64,000 nt of DNA from an uncultured Paracoccaceae bacterium (GCA_905182165.1 CAJJAK010000004.1:62001-126000), one strand, 5' to 3'. Shown: positions 30,030 through 41,799, counted from the first letter of the stretch. The notes: generated from the letters alone by a model not told the origin. Made by a program: numbers and translations.

Positions 30030-30512
30030 TTATCAATTTTGACCTTGGCTCCCACAGTCTAAAAATCATACTAAGATCTTTTAATGCAAATGCTATACAG
30101 CCTTCAGTTGGATGGCGTGGCTTTCTCCAGGTATGTAAAAAAATTGCAGAACCTACGCCTGGTACTGCAGTAGGCCAATTAAAATTAGTCACACCTATTA
30201 AATTATAAACTGGGTCGGGTCTCCAAAGCCTTTCGCAACTAAATCCATGTTAGGTTTTCTCAAGTGATTGTATTCAGGGTCTAGTGGATCATCTGACCAA
30301 ACATCTCTGATATTTATTTTGTGATTTACATTTATGCGAAGTCTATCACCTCTCGCCATAAAAAACATTAAACTCCAGGTTCCTTCTGGAGTGATACCAT
30401 CTCCTTCGTGAGTCTTTTTTCCAATTCCCGATCGACCTACTGAACAAGGAAAATGATAACCCTTTATCTGAGCACTCCATTTACCTATTAGGAGATCACA
30501 AAACTGCTTCAT
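30019..30512 (-). CDS. L,D-transpeptidase (YkuD) family protein (frameshifted)
   Basis: A short YkuD-domain protein without a signal peptide. N-terminal half: CSVGRSGIGKKTHEGDGITPEGTWSL. The frame breaks near 30205; the next frame continues YNLIGVTNFNWPTAVPGVGSAIFLHTWRKPRHPTEGCIAFALKDL, which contains the catalytic HxnGC cysteine motif (EGCIAF in place of SxGC). YkuD enzymes cross-link peptidoglycan or attach proteins to it; the lack of an export signal resembles the small YkuD proteins common in alphaproteobacteria. The start ATG overlaps the ribA stop by one base. Confidence 0.82.
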
Positions 30513-31571
30513 TAACTAAAATGCCCACTTTTCTTCACTTTGGTTGCTAGGTAATGAGCATTTTCTGCTGTCTTACCCACATTTAAGGACACTCTTTCAA
30601 CTACTTTAATTCCAGAGCTATTCATCATTTTTATTTTATTTGGGTTATTGGTTAGAAGACGCGTAGAATTAAACCCTAAATTTTTTAAAATATTAGCGGC
30701 AATTTCAAAATCTCTTTCTTCATCTTCAAAACCTAATCTATGGTTAGCTTCAACTGTGTCAAAACCCTGGTTTTGAAGCGCATATGCACGCATTTTATTT
30801 GTTAGTCCGATGCCCCTCCCTTCTTGATTCAAATACAGTAAGACCCCACTTTGTTCTTCACCCATCTGCTCTAAAGCTCTATTTAACTGTGCCCCACAAT
30901 CACATTTCAAGGATCCCAATAAATCGCCTGTAAAGCAAGCGGAGTGGATCCGGCAAAGAACAGGAAGGGACCGATCAGGTGAACCGATTTCTATTGCATA
31001 GTTTTCCTCTGTACCGTTTTCGTGTCGAAAGACGTGCAATTTGGAGGATTTTGATACTTTTATTGGTAAATTAGCGCTAACTATCTTGATGATATTTTTA
31101 TTTTGGGATGCGGCTGCCACATTCTTTGCTGTGATACTGGTTAATTTTTTATCTACTTTTTCAATTTTTTGGGCCAAAACTGCTGGTAATAATCTTGCTT
31201 GTTTGCAAAGATTAAGCCCTATTTGTGCGCATTTGGAGACCCAACTCTTATTGGCACGAACGGGCCTTTCATTGGATAATTTAGATCATCGGCTGGATCA
31301 GCAATAGCTTTTACCCATCGCCAATCTTTACTTTTATCCAGTTCAAACCTACCAATATTTTTATCATAAGCAGTAGTTTTTAAAGTTTTAGCCGTCTTTT
31401 TGTTATACTGAATTCAGCATTTCATTTAAGAGTAGAAAACCGTTCTTTTGAAATTGTTTCTATGGCAAAAATTAACCAACTCTGGTCATTATCTATAATA
31501 CAAATAGGCAAACCAATACGTAAGTCATTTCTTGCCCTATCTAATAATTCTATGGAGGTGGGAGAAAACAC
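30512..31571 (-). CDS. ribA: GTP cyclohydrolase II RibA (frameshifted, long form)
   Basis: First enzyme of riboflavin synthesis. The C-terminal 200 residues are standard RibA: HSACFTGDLLGSLKCDCGAQL with the zinc cysteines, LLYLNQEGRGIGLTNKMRAYALQ and RLLTNNPNKI. Upstream, pieces in other frames extend the protein: a GTG start at 31571 (VFSPTSIELLDRARNDLRIGLPICI), then KTLKTTAYDKNIGRFELDK and WVKAIADPADDLNYPMKGPF, and IGLNLCKQARLLPAVL. These form the ~130-residue N-terminal domain that I associate with RibA of Rhodobacterales; it is not a DHBP synthase domain by eye. About four indels are needed. Coupled to the downstream L,D-transpeptidase. Confidence 0.87.
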
Positions 31572-31728
31572 AAATTTGTTCCTAGCTATTAATTATCCAT
31601 GTTTAAGCTATAGTGCCATTTAAACAAAAGTGAAGGTATTCTAATTAATAATGTATGAATAATTTAAGATTTTTAATATAAGAAATGAATAGGAAAATAT
31701 TTTTGATTAAAATATATGGTAGCAAAAG

Positions 31729-32470
31729 ATGATTAAAGAGGCTGGAAAAGTAGTTGTAGATAAGCTCTGATCGTAATTTAAATCAAGCTTTATTTGACCA
31801 ATTTGAATTAGTTGATTTCTTAGATGTTAAGTTTTTTCCTGATGTGGGTGACTACGAAAATAATAATCATCCAGATTTAATTATTTATAATAATGAGGTT
31901 AAAAAACTTCAGCTTCTAGATATTAAAAACCATATAAAAACTAATAAACTTTCTTGTCCTATAATCATACTTAATGATTGCTTGGATTATTCGGTGAAAT
32001 TAAAATTAGACGAGAAGAATGATTATATCTTTATTGATAAGCCATTTAGTTATGATTTTTTAGAAAAAGTTATTTTTGATACTCTTAAAAGCTACTCATC
32101 GAAAGTAATTTATTTGGATAATGTTACATTTTATCCAATCAAAAAACTTTTAGTGAATAGTTCAAATTTGGAAATACGATTAACCGAAAAAGAAACAGAT
32201 ATTCTGTTATTCCTTTATTATTCAGTAAATAAGGTGGTTTCAAAAGATATTTTACTGCATAAAGTTTGGGGGTATAGCAATGGTGTTAACACCCATACTT
32301 TGGAGACACATTTATATTATTTGCGCAAAAAACTTGATAATGATAAGCTAATTAATTTAAGCTTAAAAGGGTTTGATCATTTTTCTAAATTCTTATTGAT
32401 CGTTTATTCTTTTCTTCAACTTTGTTTAATTTATGGGTGTATTTATGAAAATTTGTTCTTGGAACGTTAA
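31729..32470 (+). CDS. OmpR-type response regulator with degenerate receiver (frameshifted)
   Basis: DNA-binding regulator with an N-terminal receiver-like domain and a C-terminal winged helix (LEIRLTEKETDILLFLYYSVNKVVSKDILLHKVWGY, then THTLETHLYYLRKKL). The receiver keeps the late lysine motif (IDKP) but where the phosphoacceptor Asp is expected the text is HPDLIIYNNEV, an Asn. It may therefore work without phosphorylation. No kinase gene is adjacent. The first codons (MIKEAGKVVVD) and SDRNLNQALFDQFELVDF are in different frames, broken near 31765. A break near 32370 is possible, because the natural end would be about 32399; as read, it overlaps xth. Confidence 0.75.
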
Positions 32471-33225
32471 CTCAATAAGATTGCGGGAACTTCAAATTTT
32501 AAGAGTTTTAAAAGAGCACTGCCCTGATGTTATCTGCCTTCAGGAATGCAAGTCTCCAATAGAAAAAATTCCAACTCAAGGATTCTTCGATCTTGGATAC
32601 GAACATATGATTGCTCGGGGTCAAAAGGGTTATAACGGAGTGGCTATTTTTTCCAAAATACCTATTATTGATGAGTTTTCAATTGATTTTGCGGATTTAA
32701 AGCATGCTAGGCATATAGCTGGTCATCTTAAGAATGGCTTTGTTATTCACAATTTTTATGTACCAGCAGGTGGTGATGAACCAAATATCGTAAAGAATGT
32801 GAAATTTGCGCAAAAGTTAGCATTTTTGGATGCTATGAAAAATTGGTTTGATTTAAATAAGCCAAAAAGGGCAATCTTGGTTGGGGATCTAAATATTGCG
32901 CCACGTGAGGATGATGTTTGGGACCATAAGAAATTATCCAAAATTGTAGCCACACACCATTGAGTTGAACAATTAATCGATGTTATGGCTCTGGCATTGG
33001 ATTGACGTTTTTCGTAAAACAATGCCAGATGGAAAGCTTTATTCATGGTGGTCTTATAGAGCGAAAGATTGGCAGCTAGCAGACAAGGGAAGAAGACTTG
33101 ATCACATTTGGGTATCATCAGACTTAAGTGGGTTAGAGTTTAAAAATTCCATTTTCCGGGAAGCGAGAGGATGGGAGAGGCCTTCAGACCATGCTCCAAT
33201 ATTTACAGTGTTTGATGAGACATAA
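32445..33225 (+). CDS. xth: Exodeoxyribonuclease III Xth (frameshifted)
   Basis: AP endonuclease/exonuclease III for base-excision repair. Starts MKICSWNVNSIRLRELQIL; Mg-binding LQECKSP; YNGVAIFSK; catalytic GDLNIAPREDDVWDHK; and in the second frame KGRRLDHIWVSSDL and the terminal SDHAPIFTVF with the catalytic Asp-His. Breaks near 32960 and 32985 lie in the loop after WDHKKLSKIVATHH. Corrected length is about 260 residues, normal for the family. An ATG 12 nt upstream is less likely, as MKIxSWNVN is the usual start. Confidence 0.92.
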
Positions 33226-33316
33226 ATTAATTATAATTGCATTTAAATTTAAGTATTGTGCTTGAAGCTTATTACTTGAGCGCTTAGTTCAATATTAGGA
33301 AAATGGAGAAAAAATA

Positions 33317-34225
33317 ATGGACCTAATACAAAAACCACAAAGCGAGAATTTAATAGTTGATGGTTCAGAGGCAACGTTTATGGAAGATGTTGTTGAAGAA
33401 AGTAAAAAACAACCGGTAATTGTGGATTTTTGGGCCCCTTGGTGTGGGCCGTGTAAAACTTTAGGCCCAGCATTAGAAGCAGAAGTTAAGGCAAATTCCA
33501 GTAATGTAAAAATGGTAAAAATTGATATTGATCAAAACCCATCAATTGCTCAACAAATGAATATCAAATCTATTCCAGCTGTTTTTGCTTTTATTGATGG
33601 ACAACCTGTTGACGGCTTTCAAGGAGCAAAAACCCCAGCTGAAATAAGAGAATTTGTTAAGAAAGTAATTTCGCTAGGTCCAAATAATAAGGAAGAGGAG
33701 GGCTTAGACGCTGCGATAGAGATGGCAGAAAAAATGTTAGAAGATGGAGAGTTTTCAGATGCGTTAGAGGTTTTTTTGGCTATAATTGATCAAGACCCAA
33801 AAATTGGAATTGCTTATTCTGGGCTCGTTAGAAGTTATTTAGGTTTAGGTGAGTTAAATAAAGCGCAAGATGTCATAACAAACCTTCCAAAAGACATGGA
33901 AAATATCAAGGATTTAAGCACTATAAAGGCACAGTTGGAACTGGCAACCCAAGCTGCGTCCTATGCATCAATTGATGATTTGAAACTTTTAGTTATTTCG
34001 GAACCTAAAAATTATAAAGCACAAATGGAGTTGGCGGTTTTGATGCATTCAAATGGTGATACAGAAGAAGCTATAGGAAAATTATTGGTAATATTGAAAA
34101 ATGATATAGAGTGGGATGAAGGTTCTGCTAAAGCTCAACTGATAAAAATATTTGATTCAATGAAAGCGAATGATCCTATTGCTTTGAAAGGACGGCGACA
34201 ATTAAGTTCAATTATTTTTGCTTAA
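33317..34225 (+). CDS. Thioredoxin-TPR protein (CnoX/YbbN-like)
   Basis: A 302-residue protein: an N-terminal thioredoxin domain (residues ~15-115) with the full redox motif FWAPWCGPCKTLGP, then a helical tetratricopeptide region (DAIEMAEKMLEDGEFSDALEVFLAIIDQDPKIGIAYSGLVRSYLGLGEL and a second set). This architecture is that of YbbN/CnoX, a chaperone-holdase that hands substrates to GroEL or DnaK. E. coli YbbN has SxxC; here both cysteines are present, so it may also act as a reductase. The gene is intact and followed 26 nt later by the LON-domain gene. Confidence 0.9.
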   Translation: MDLIQKPQSENLIVDGSEATFMEDVVEESKKQPVIVDFWAPWCGPCKTLGPALEAEVKANSSNVKMVKIDIDQNPSIAQQMNIKSIPAVFAFIDGQPVDGFQGAKTPAEIREFVKKVISLGPNNKEEEGLDAAIEMAEKMLEDGEFSDALEVFLAIIDQDPKIGIAYSGLVRSYLGLGELNKAQDVITNLPKDMENIKDLSTIKAQLELATQAASYASIDDLKLLVISEPKNYKAQMELAVLMHSNGDTEEAIGKLLVILKNDIEWDEGSAKAQLIKIFDSMKANDPIALKGRRQLSSIIFA

Positions 34226-34251
34226 TGTATAAATAGTTCTAGGTTAAAATT

Positions 34252-34992
34252 ATGAAAAGAAAAGTTGATTTACCACACATATTACCCATTTTTGCCCTGC
34301 CTGGAGCTTTGTTGTTGCCAAGGTCAAAACTTCCATTGCATATTTTTGAACCTAGATACTTAGAAATGCTTGATGAGGTTTTAAAATCTACTTCACGTTT
34401 AATTGGAATGGTACAACCCCTCCAAAGTTCGATAAGTAATAATGATGATGAGTTATATAATATAGGGTGTGCAGGTAGGGTAAGTAGCTTCTCTGAAACA
34501 GATGATGGGCGTTATATGATTACTTTGTCAGGAATCTCTAGGTTTAGAATAGATAGCCTGGTGGAAAGTTTTAGTCCTTTCACAAAGGCTAAAATTAATT
34601 GGCAAGATTTTGAAGAAGATCAAACAGAAAAAAAAATTGATACTGAATTTAATCGTGACAAGTTTTTTGAATTATTAAAAAAATATTTTTCAGTAACTGG
34701 TTTGAAAACAGATTGGGAATCTTTAAGAGACGCGGATGAAGAGTTACTTATTAATTCCTTATCAATGTTATGCCCTTTTGACGTTGACGAAAAGCAAGCA
34801 CTTTTGGAATCAAAAAATTTATGTAGCAGAAGAGAAATGATTACTACTTTGATGGAGTTTTCATTGCATGGTGGCGATGTAGGGGGTGTTCTTTTTTGGA
34901 AAATTTTTTATCTGATAAAAAAATATAAGAATCTCTTGTATGTCCTATTTCCCATAGTGCTCTTCACTACGACGAGAAAAATAGTGAATTAA
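34252..34992 (+). CDS. LON peptidase N-terminal domain protein
   Basis: A stand-alone LON substrate-binding domain: [71 protein letters not shown]. There is no ATPase or protease domain. Function is unknown; it probably binds protein segments. Family members are about 215 residues and end near 34898; the remaining ~30 residues as read run into the Trm112-like gene and are probably spurious, caused by an indel near 34885-34920. Confidence 0.85.
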   Translation: MKRKVDLPHILPIFALPGALLLPRSKLPLHIFEPRYLEMLDEVLKSTSRLIGMVQPLQSSISNNDDELYNIGCAGRVSSFSETDDGRYMITLSGISRFRIDSLVESFSPFTKAKINWQDFEEDQTEKKIDTEFNRDKFFELLKKYFSVTGLKTDWESLRDADEELLINSLSMLCPFDVDEKQALLESKNLCSRREMITTLMEFSLHGGDVGGVLFWKIFYLIKKYKNLLYVLFPIVLFTTTRKIVN

Positions 34993-35075
34993 TATCTAAA
35001 AATGCCAAGTTGGCTTTTCCAGTTCGAGACGGGATACCTATACTACTAATTAGTGAGGCTAGGCAGTTAGAGTGA
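34896..35075 (+). CDS. Trm112-like small protein (frameshifted)
   Basis: A ~59-residue Trm112/YcaR-type protein, recognised from [50 protein letters not shown] at 34896 gives ENFLSDKKI before a one-base loss near 34925 that creates TAA; the core continues in the same phase afterwards. The usual four-cysteine zinc site is mostly missing: only the first Cys (VCP) remains. Trm112 proteins activate methyltransferases in archaea and eukaryotes; bacterial roles are unclear. Its end overlaps ubiH by 9 nt (convergent). Confidence 0.7.
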
Positions 35076-36297
35076 TTTTCCTTGTAAAAGTTTTGGGAGA
35101 TCTCCGTTTAAACCTGCGGCTTCTCTAATGATATGTTTTTTTAAAAACATTTGAACTGATTGCTTTTAGTCCTGTAGTTGTTGCAAATTTTATAATCTTA
35201 TTATTATGAGAAAATATTCTGTTGATTATATCAGTTGATGCAGCCATTGATGATGTTTCAAATCTGCGCCAATTCTCGTATCTTTTCAACACTGATAAAG
35301 AACCCATGTCTTCGCCTCGTCTCACCGCTGTTACAATGACTTCAATCAACGAAGCAACATCTCTCATACCTAAATTTAGTCCTTGACCTGCTAGTGGGTG
35401 AATACCATGGGCAGAATCTCCAACTAACGCCACCCTGTCAGAAACAAAATTTTCAGTTAGTGAAAGCTTTAAGGGAAATAGAAACCTTTCACCTGAAAGA
35501 GAAATATTACCTAAATTTGCTCCAATTCTGGACTTTAGTATATTTATGTATTCGTTTGGACTCATTTTATTTATTTCTTGAGCCAGATCTGGTTTTTCAG
35601 TCCAAACAATGGATGAACGGTCTTTTGGTAGTGGGAGAATTGCAATCGGCCCAGACGGTCTAAAAAACTGATGTGCACACCCATTATGTGCTTTTTCATG
35701 CTTAATTGCGCACACAAGTGACATTTGGTTATAACTCCAACCGAAACGATTAATATTTGCAAATTTAGCTGTTTGACTGTTTTGACCGTCACTCCCGATA
35801 ATTAATGTGCTTTTGATTGTTTCTCCATTTGATAACTTTGAAACAACGCATCCAGGGTTTATTTGGTGCTCAATAACGGAACATTTATCTTTTATAGAGA
35901 TATTCTTACATTTTTTGATTTTAGAAATTAGTTCTGATCGAAGATATCTGTCTTCTAAGATATAACCCATCGGGTCAGCATTTTCAGCCATATCATAATG
36001 ATTGAAGTGAAGAAAAGTTTTAGATAATGAGTTTTTATGGTTATTATCACCTATTTTTATATCTAGTATAGGCTCACTATTCATTTTCAACTCACCCCAA
36101 ATACCAATAGATTTAAGCATTTTTTGCGTTGATAAAGCTAGGGCGTATGCCCTGCCATCGAACACAGGGTTTTTTTTACTTAGCAGAGAATTTGGTTCCA
36201 CTAGGGTTACGGTTATATCATTTTGAGCAAGTAAAAGAGCTAAAGTAGCACCATTAATACTTCCACCGATAATTAATACTTGAGTGTTGTTAGACAT
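35067..36297 (-). CDS. Ubiquinone biosynthesis FAD-dependent hydroxylase (UbiH/UbiF family)
   Basis: Flavoprotein monooxygenase, about 410 residues. FAD-binding start [19 protein letters not shown], middle GxD block [14 protein letters not shown], and C-terminal [27 protein letters not shown]. It hydroxylates the quinone ring in ubiquinone synthesis; UbiH, UbiF and UbiI-type activities cannot be separated by eye. The frame breaks near 35150; the next frame continues [22 protein letters not shown] to a stop at 35067-35069. Divergent from the amidase gene. Confidence 0.88.
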
Positions 36298-36373
36298 AAT
36301 GGTGAATATGGCCTAGGTATGGTATTTGTCCAGTACGTGTGAAAAATAAATTCTGCAAGGAAGTGGAGAAAAA

Positions 36374-37706
36374 ATGTCTGTTTCATGGTTATCCGAAAGC
36401 ACTACTAATTTAGGTAATTTAATATCTGTAGGAAAAATTGATCCTATTGAACTGACGGAATGCTACTTGGATGCAATAGAAAGCCATGCATTTAAAGATA
36501 GAATTTATTCCACGGTCACTTTTGATCGAGCAAGATCTGAAGCTAAAGCTGCGTCGGAGCGTATGAAAAGTGGGATGCGTAGAGGTCACTTGGATGGAGT
36601 ACCTATTTCTTGGAAGGATTTGTTTGATACCGCCGGCATATTAACTGAAGCAGGAACTGGACTACTAAAAGGAAGAATTCCACAAAGTGATGCAGAAGTA
36701 GTTAAGAATGCAACTGAAGCTGGGTTAATTTGCTTGGGAAAAACCCATATGTCGGAGTTGGCATTTTCTGGCCTTGGTCTTAATCCAGTAACTCAGAGCC
36801 CACCATGCATAAATAATTTTGATGCAGTTGCGGGTGGCTCATCTTCAGGGGCTGCAGCTTCTGTAGCATTTAATTTGGCTTCTTGTGGTATTGGGTCTGA
36901 TACTGGTGGTTCAGTTAGAGTGCCAAGCGCATGGAATGATCTTGTTGGGTTAAAAACTACCGCAGGTCGATTATCATTACAGGGTGTTGTTCCATTGTCG
37001 GAGAGTTTTGATACAGTTGGTCCTTTATGTAGAACCGTTTCTGACGCAAACTTAATGCTTTCTGCACTTGAAGGAAGCAAAGCAGCAGATTTATCGCAGT
37101 CCTCATTAGATGGAGTAAAAATATTAATAATTGAAAATGTAGTTATGGACAATCTTTGTTCTGATTCTCAAAATAGCTTCAATAATATTATAGATATTCT
37201 TAAGGCTAAAGGCACTGAGATTGATTATAAGAGTTTTTCTGAAGTTGAGGGTGCGATGAGCTTAGGAGGGACTTTAGTTACGACTGAAGCCTATGGCACG
37301 TGGTTTGAGCATATTGAAAAAACACCAGAAGTTATGTTTTCACAGATCCTTAAAAGATTTAGGCTGGGAAAAGCTACTTCTGGCGCAGAATATGTAGATA
37401 AGTGGCGCAAATTAAAAATGCTCAGACAAAGCTACGATTGAAAAAATTAGGTCTTATGCAAACGAAAATCAAACTAACCTTTTTCAGTCATCAAATATGG
37501 AGAGGTTAATTAAAGACGAACAATATTTTGATACCCAAAATCTTTTAGCATTGCGAAATACTAGACTATGCAATTTTCTAGGCACCTGTGCTCTGACACT
37601 GCCTACGAGTATTCCTTCTTGTGGAATTATGTTAGTAGGTCTGCCAAATACTGAGGCGCAATTGTTACGAAACGGAATAGCATTAGAAGAGGTGCTATCT
37701 GTTTAA
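36374..37706 (+). CDS. Amidase (amidase-signature family; frameshifted)
   Basis: Amidase-signature hydrolase of about 444 residues. The catalytic Lys is in ISWKDLFDTAG, the cis-Ser loop is GGSSSGAAASVA and the nucleophile Ser is in SDTGGSVRVPSAW. It resembles amidases of Rhodobacterales rather than GatA of the GatCAB complex; substrate unknown. The frame breaks near 37435 (after LKMLRQSYD); the next frame continues TIEKIRSYANENQTNLF and ends GIALEEVLSV. RBS GTGGAGAAAAA precedes the ATG. Confidence 0.87.
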
Positions 37707-37954
37707 TCAACAAGAGAGATTAGATCCCAGTAGAAATAGTTTTGATTACGCTTAATTGCGCTTTATAATTTGCAGTCTTCTAAAAGTGGTATTTGATACC
37801 AATGGATATTAACCAACCTTTATGACTCTAGGGTGTTTAAAGGGCAAAAAAGATACGATTTTAAGAAAAACTATTAATGATGCTAGACCGATAGCTATTG
37901 CACGTGTAAAGTGTATCTAATCGAGACGTAAGATCTTGTAATATTGAGGCAATA

Positions 37955-39135
37955 ATGGATTTCCCCGAGCGGTTTTCGAACCTTCCGGAATACGCGTTTT
38001 CGCGACTTCGTTTGCTGTTGGATGATTATCCAGCGGGCGATGAAGTATTAAATATGTCAATAGGAGACCCAAAGCATGCGTTTCCTATTTGGATAAAAAA
38101 TGTCCTGGAAAAACATATTAATGAATTCAGGCAATACCCACCAAATGATGGTTCGCCAGAATTGCTTGAAGCCATAAGTCAATGGATACTAAATCGTTAT
38201 GGTATTTCAATAGATTCAATCACAGAAGTTATGGCTTTAAATGGGACGCGGGAAGGCCTATACGCCTCTCTACAAGCATTATGTCCAGAATTTAAAAATG
38301 GCGCTCAATCAATCGTATTGATGCCAAATCCCTTTTATCAAGTTTATGCTGCTGCGGCCTTATCATCAAATGTTAAGCCAGTTTATATAAATGCAACTAA
38401 AGAAAATAATTTTCTGCCTGACTTTTCTGCAGTATCTAAAGATATACTAGAAAAAACAGCTGTAATTTATGTTTGTTCTCCTTCAAACCCTCAGGGAGCA
38501 ATAGCCTCAGAAAATTATTGGGTAAACTTATTAAATCTGGCAGAAAAATTTAATATTCGTATTTTTGCAGATGAATGCTATTCGGAAATCTATCGGGGAA
38601 ACCCTCCAGTTGGAATATTGGAAATAGCAAAAAAGATACAAGCAAATCCAGAAAGAATTGTCTCCTTTCATTCATTATCAAAAAGATCAAATGTGGCTGG
38701 CCTTAGATCAGGTTTTGTTGTCTCGGGTCCAAAAAATATAAAGGCAATGAAAAGATTGCGCGCCTATGCTGGAGCTCCACTTCCACTTCCTTTGCAAAGA
38801 GTAGCAGAACACTTGTGGAAAGATGAAAAGCATGTTGAAATTAATCGCGCTTTATACAAAGAGAAGTTTAAAACCGCAGATGAAGTTTTTTCCCAAGTTG
38901 CTTCGTATTCATCTCCGTTAAGATTGTTAGAAAGAATTTAGAAGTTGAAGATGGTGAGGCTGCCGCTAAAAATCTTTGGAGAAAATCAGGTGTAAGAGTA
39001 CTGCCAGGCTCTTACTTAAGTCGAGATACTTCTAATGGAAATCCAGGAAAAAAATTTATACGTGTGGCATTAGTTGAGCCAATTAATGACATTAAACGTG
39101 GACTACATTTAATAAAAGAAATTTTATATAATTGA
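37955..39135 (+). CDS. Class I/II aminotransferase, probable DapC (frameshifted)
   Basis: PLP-dependent fold-type I aminotransferase, about 393 residues. Blocks: YPPNDGSPELLEAISQW, NGTREGLYASLQAL, VCSPSNPQGA, FADECYSEIYRG and the PLP lysine in FHSLSKRSNVAGLRSGFV. Similar proteins next to ftsK in alphaproteobacteria are called succinyldiaminopimelate transaminase (lysine/peptidoglycan pathway); this rests on context. The frame breaks near 38937; the next frame reads LEVEDGEAAAKNLWRKSGVRVLPGSYLS and stops at 39133-39135, 7 nt before ftsK. The 248-bp gap upstream holds nothing I recognise. Confidence 0.83.
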
Positions 39136-39142
39136 GGGATAA

Positions 39143-41768
39143 ATGGTAAACCAAGTACAAGATAGGAACTCATTGTTTAGTTCGAATATTCAAACCTTTC
39201 TTCAACGAAGAGGTCAGGAATTAGCTGGAGTATTTTTACTTTTTGGTTCAATTCTTTGGTCATTTATTTTATTACTTTTTACTTTTGGACTATCCTTTGC
39301 AAAGCTTATTTTTGATGAAACATTTTTAAGTAATTTTCAGATTTTTACCTCAAGTATTGCAGCGCCGATGATAGTTACAATTGGTTTAGGTTCATGGATT
39401 TTATCCATTTTCATGTTTATTTGGGCGATACGGCTTACATTTCGTTTAAATGCGAACTCTTTTTTTAATAGAGTAGTATTCTTGCCAATATTGGTTGCTT
39501 TATCGTCTATTTTTGCTTCGGGAGTCCCTGCATCGTCTAGCTGGCCCCACAGCTTTGGCTTAGGTGGGTTATTTGGAGATACAATTTTTGCATCATTAAT
39601 AAACATAATGCCAAATGGAATGGCAGCATAAGGATCATAGGTTTCAATCTTTGGTACAATTAGTTTCATTGTTTCATTGTTTGTTTTTGGATTTAATAAG
39701 CGAGAATTAAAAAACATAAGTAAATTATTATTTTTAGCAGTTTTGTATATCCTAAAATACCAAACAATATTTATTAAAAACTTATCTGTAAGTATTTTTA
39801 AATTATTATTTTTTAGAATGAGAAAAAAGAATAAAGATATTAAAAAAATTAAGAAATCTCTTCTTTATAAAGCGTCAAATTGTGATTTTGATACTAAGAC
39901 GTTAATTGAACCAGATATTAAAAATTTAAATATTTCTACAATCACTCTAACCAGAAAACATTAAAATCGATAACAATGAGGAACTGGAGAATAGAGATTC
40001 CTTAAGATCTAAAATTTCTCAAGCAGTAAAAAATCGAAATTTAAAAATAACTAATGATACAGATATACAAATTGATGAACAAGATGGGCTTTTGGAAGAT
40101 TTTCAGGATGAGATGAATTCCTTTCAATCTGTTAATAGATCTAGACAGTTTGTCTGCAACCAAACCCTTAGTGATTCCTGTGGCTGCTCCACCACAACCA
40201 AGTAAAGCTGCTATTAAAGAAAGGCAGCCTTCATTAGATTTTAATGAAAAGGAAATTATTTTTGAAACGCCACCTTTATCATTATTGTCTAACCCTACTC
40301 AAATAGTACGACATCATTTGTCAGATGAAGCCTTAGAAGAAAATGCTAGAATGCTTGAGAATGTTTTAGATGATTATGGCGTGAAGGGAGATATTGTTTC
40401 TGTTCGCCCAGGTCCAGTTGTCACCATGTATGAACTTGAACCAGCCCCTGGTTTAAAAGCGAGTCGAGTAATAGGATTAGCTGAAGATATTGCTCGTTCA
40501 ATGTCGGCACTATCCGCTCGGGTTTCAACTTTGCCAGGCAGAAGCGTAATTGGAATAGAGTTACCAAACGTTCAAAGGGAAAAAGTTGTTTTAAGAGAAA
40601 TTTTGGCAGCACGTGATTATGGAGATAGTAATGTTAAACTACCACTGGCTCTTGGAAAGGATATCGGCGGTGAAGCTGTAGTTGCTAACTTGTCAAAAAT
40701 GCCTCATTTATTGATTGCTGGTACTACAGGTTCTGGAAAATCAGTTGCAATTAACACTATGATTTTATCTCTACTTTATAAACTGACACCAGATGAATGC
40801 AGATTAATTATGATTGATCCTAAAATGCTTGAACTGAGTGTTTATGATGGGATACCGCATTTGTTATCACCAGTTGTTACTGACCCAAAGAAAGCAGTTG
40901 TAGCCCTTAAATGGGTAGTTGGGGAAATGGAAGAGCGTTATCGAAAAATGTCTAAAATGGGCGTGAGAAATATTGATGGTTATAATGCAAAACATATACA
41001 TTAGATAAAGGTGAAATGTTTAGTAAGACTATTCAAACAGGTTTTGATGATCAGACAGGTGAACCAGTTTTTGAAACTGAAGAGTTCGTGCCAAAAAAGT
41101 TACCCTTTATTGTTGTTGTGGTCGATGAAATGGCAGATTTAATGATGGTAGCGGGAAAAGAAATAGAAGCCTGCATACAAAGGCTAGCACAAATGGCAAG
41201 AGCCTCAGGTATTCATTTAATTATGGCAACTCAACGACCCTCAGTTGACGTAATAACGGGTACCATAAAGGCTAACTTTCCTACACGGATTTCATTTCAA
41301 GTTACTTCTAAAATTGATAGTAGAACCATTTTGGGAGAGCAAGGTGCAGAGCAATTATTAGGCATGGGAGATATGCTCTACATGGCTGGAGGTGGAAAAA
41401 TCACCCGTGTCCATGCCCCATTTGTTTCTGACGAAGAGGTTGAGGAAATTGTTAATCATCTGAAAACCTTTGGGCCTCCAGTTTACGTTAATGGAGTTGT
41501 TGAAGGAAACTCTGTAGACAAAGAAAATAGTATTGATCAAGTTCTAGGATTATCAAGTGGCTCTGAGGGAGAGGATGCCGAATATGATCAGGCAGTTGCT
41601 ATTTTACTAAGAGACCGTAAATGCTCTACAAGCTACATCCAAAGAAAAATGGCTATAGGTTATAATAAAGCTGCTAGGCTGGTTGAAAGAATGGAAGAAG
41701 AAGGTTTAGTAAGTCAGGCCAATCATGTTGGGAAAAGAATTATTTTAGTACCAGAACAAAATTTATAA
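39143..41768 (+). CDS. ftsK: DNA translocase FtsK (several breaks)
   Basis: Septal DNA pump for chromosome segregation, about 875 residues. The N-terminal domain has four membrane helices; a charged linker follows, then the motor: Walker [15 protein letters not shown], Walker [12 protein letters not shown], and [21 protein letters not shown]. The C-terminal gamma domain is [19 protein letters not shown]. Breaks: two in-frame stops six codons apart (TAA 39629-39631, TAG 39638-39640) inside membrane helix 4 where AAYGSYVSIFG would fit, and shifts near 39962, 40145 and 41003. Each downstream frame resumes the expected protein. It lies between the aminotransferase and lolA, as in related genomes. 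Confidence 0.9.
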
Positions 41769-41799
41769 CTTTAAACAACAATTTTTAAATTTAGGTCTT

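Noticed and set aside
37707..37954. Gap between amidase and aminotransferase as an RNA gene or small ORF
   Set aside because: I found no hairpin with a T run, conserved element or coding-like frame; it is probably the aminotransferase promoter region.
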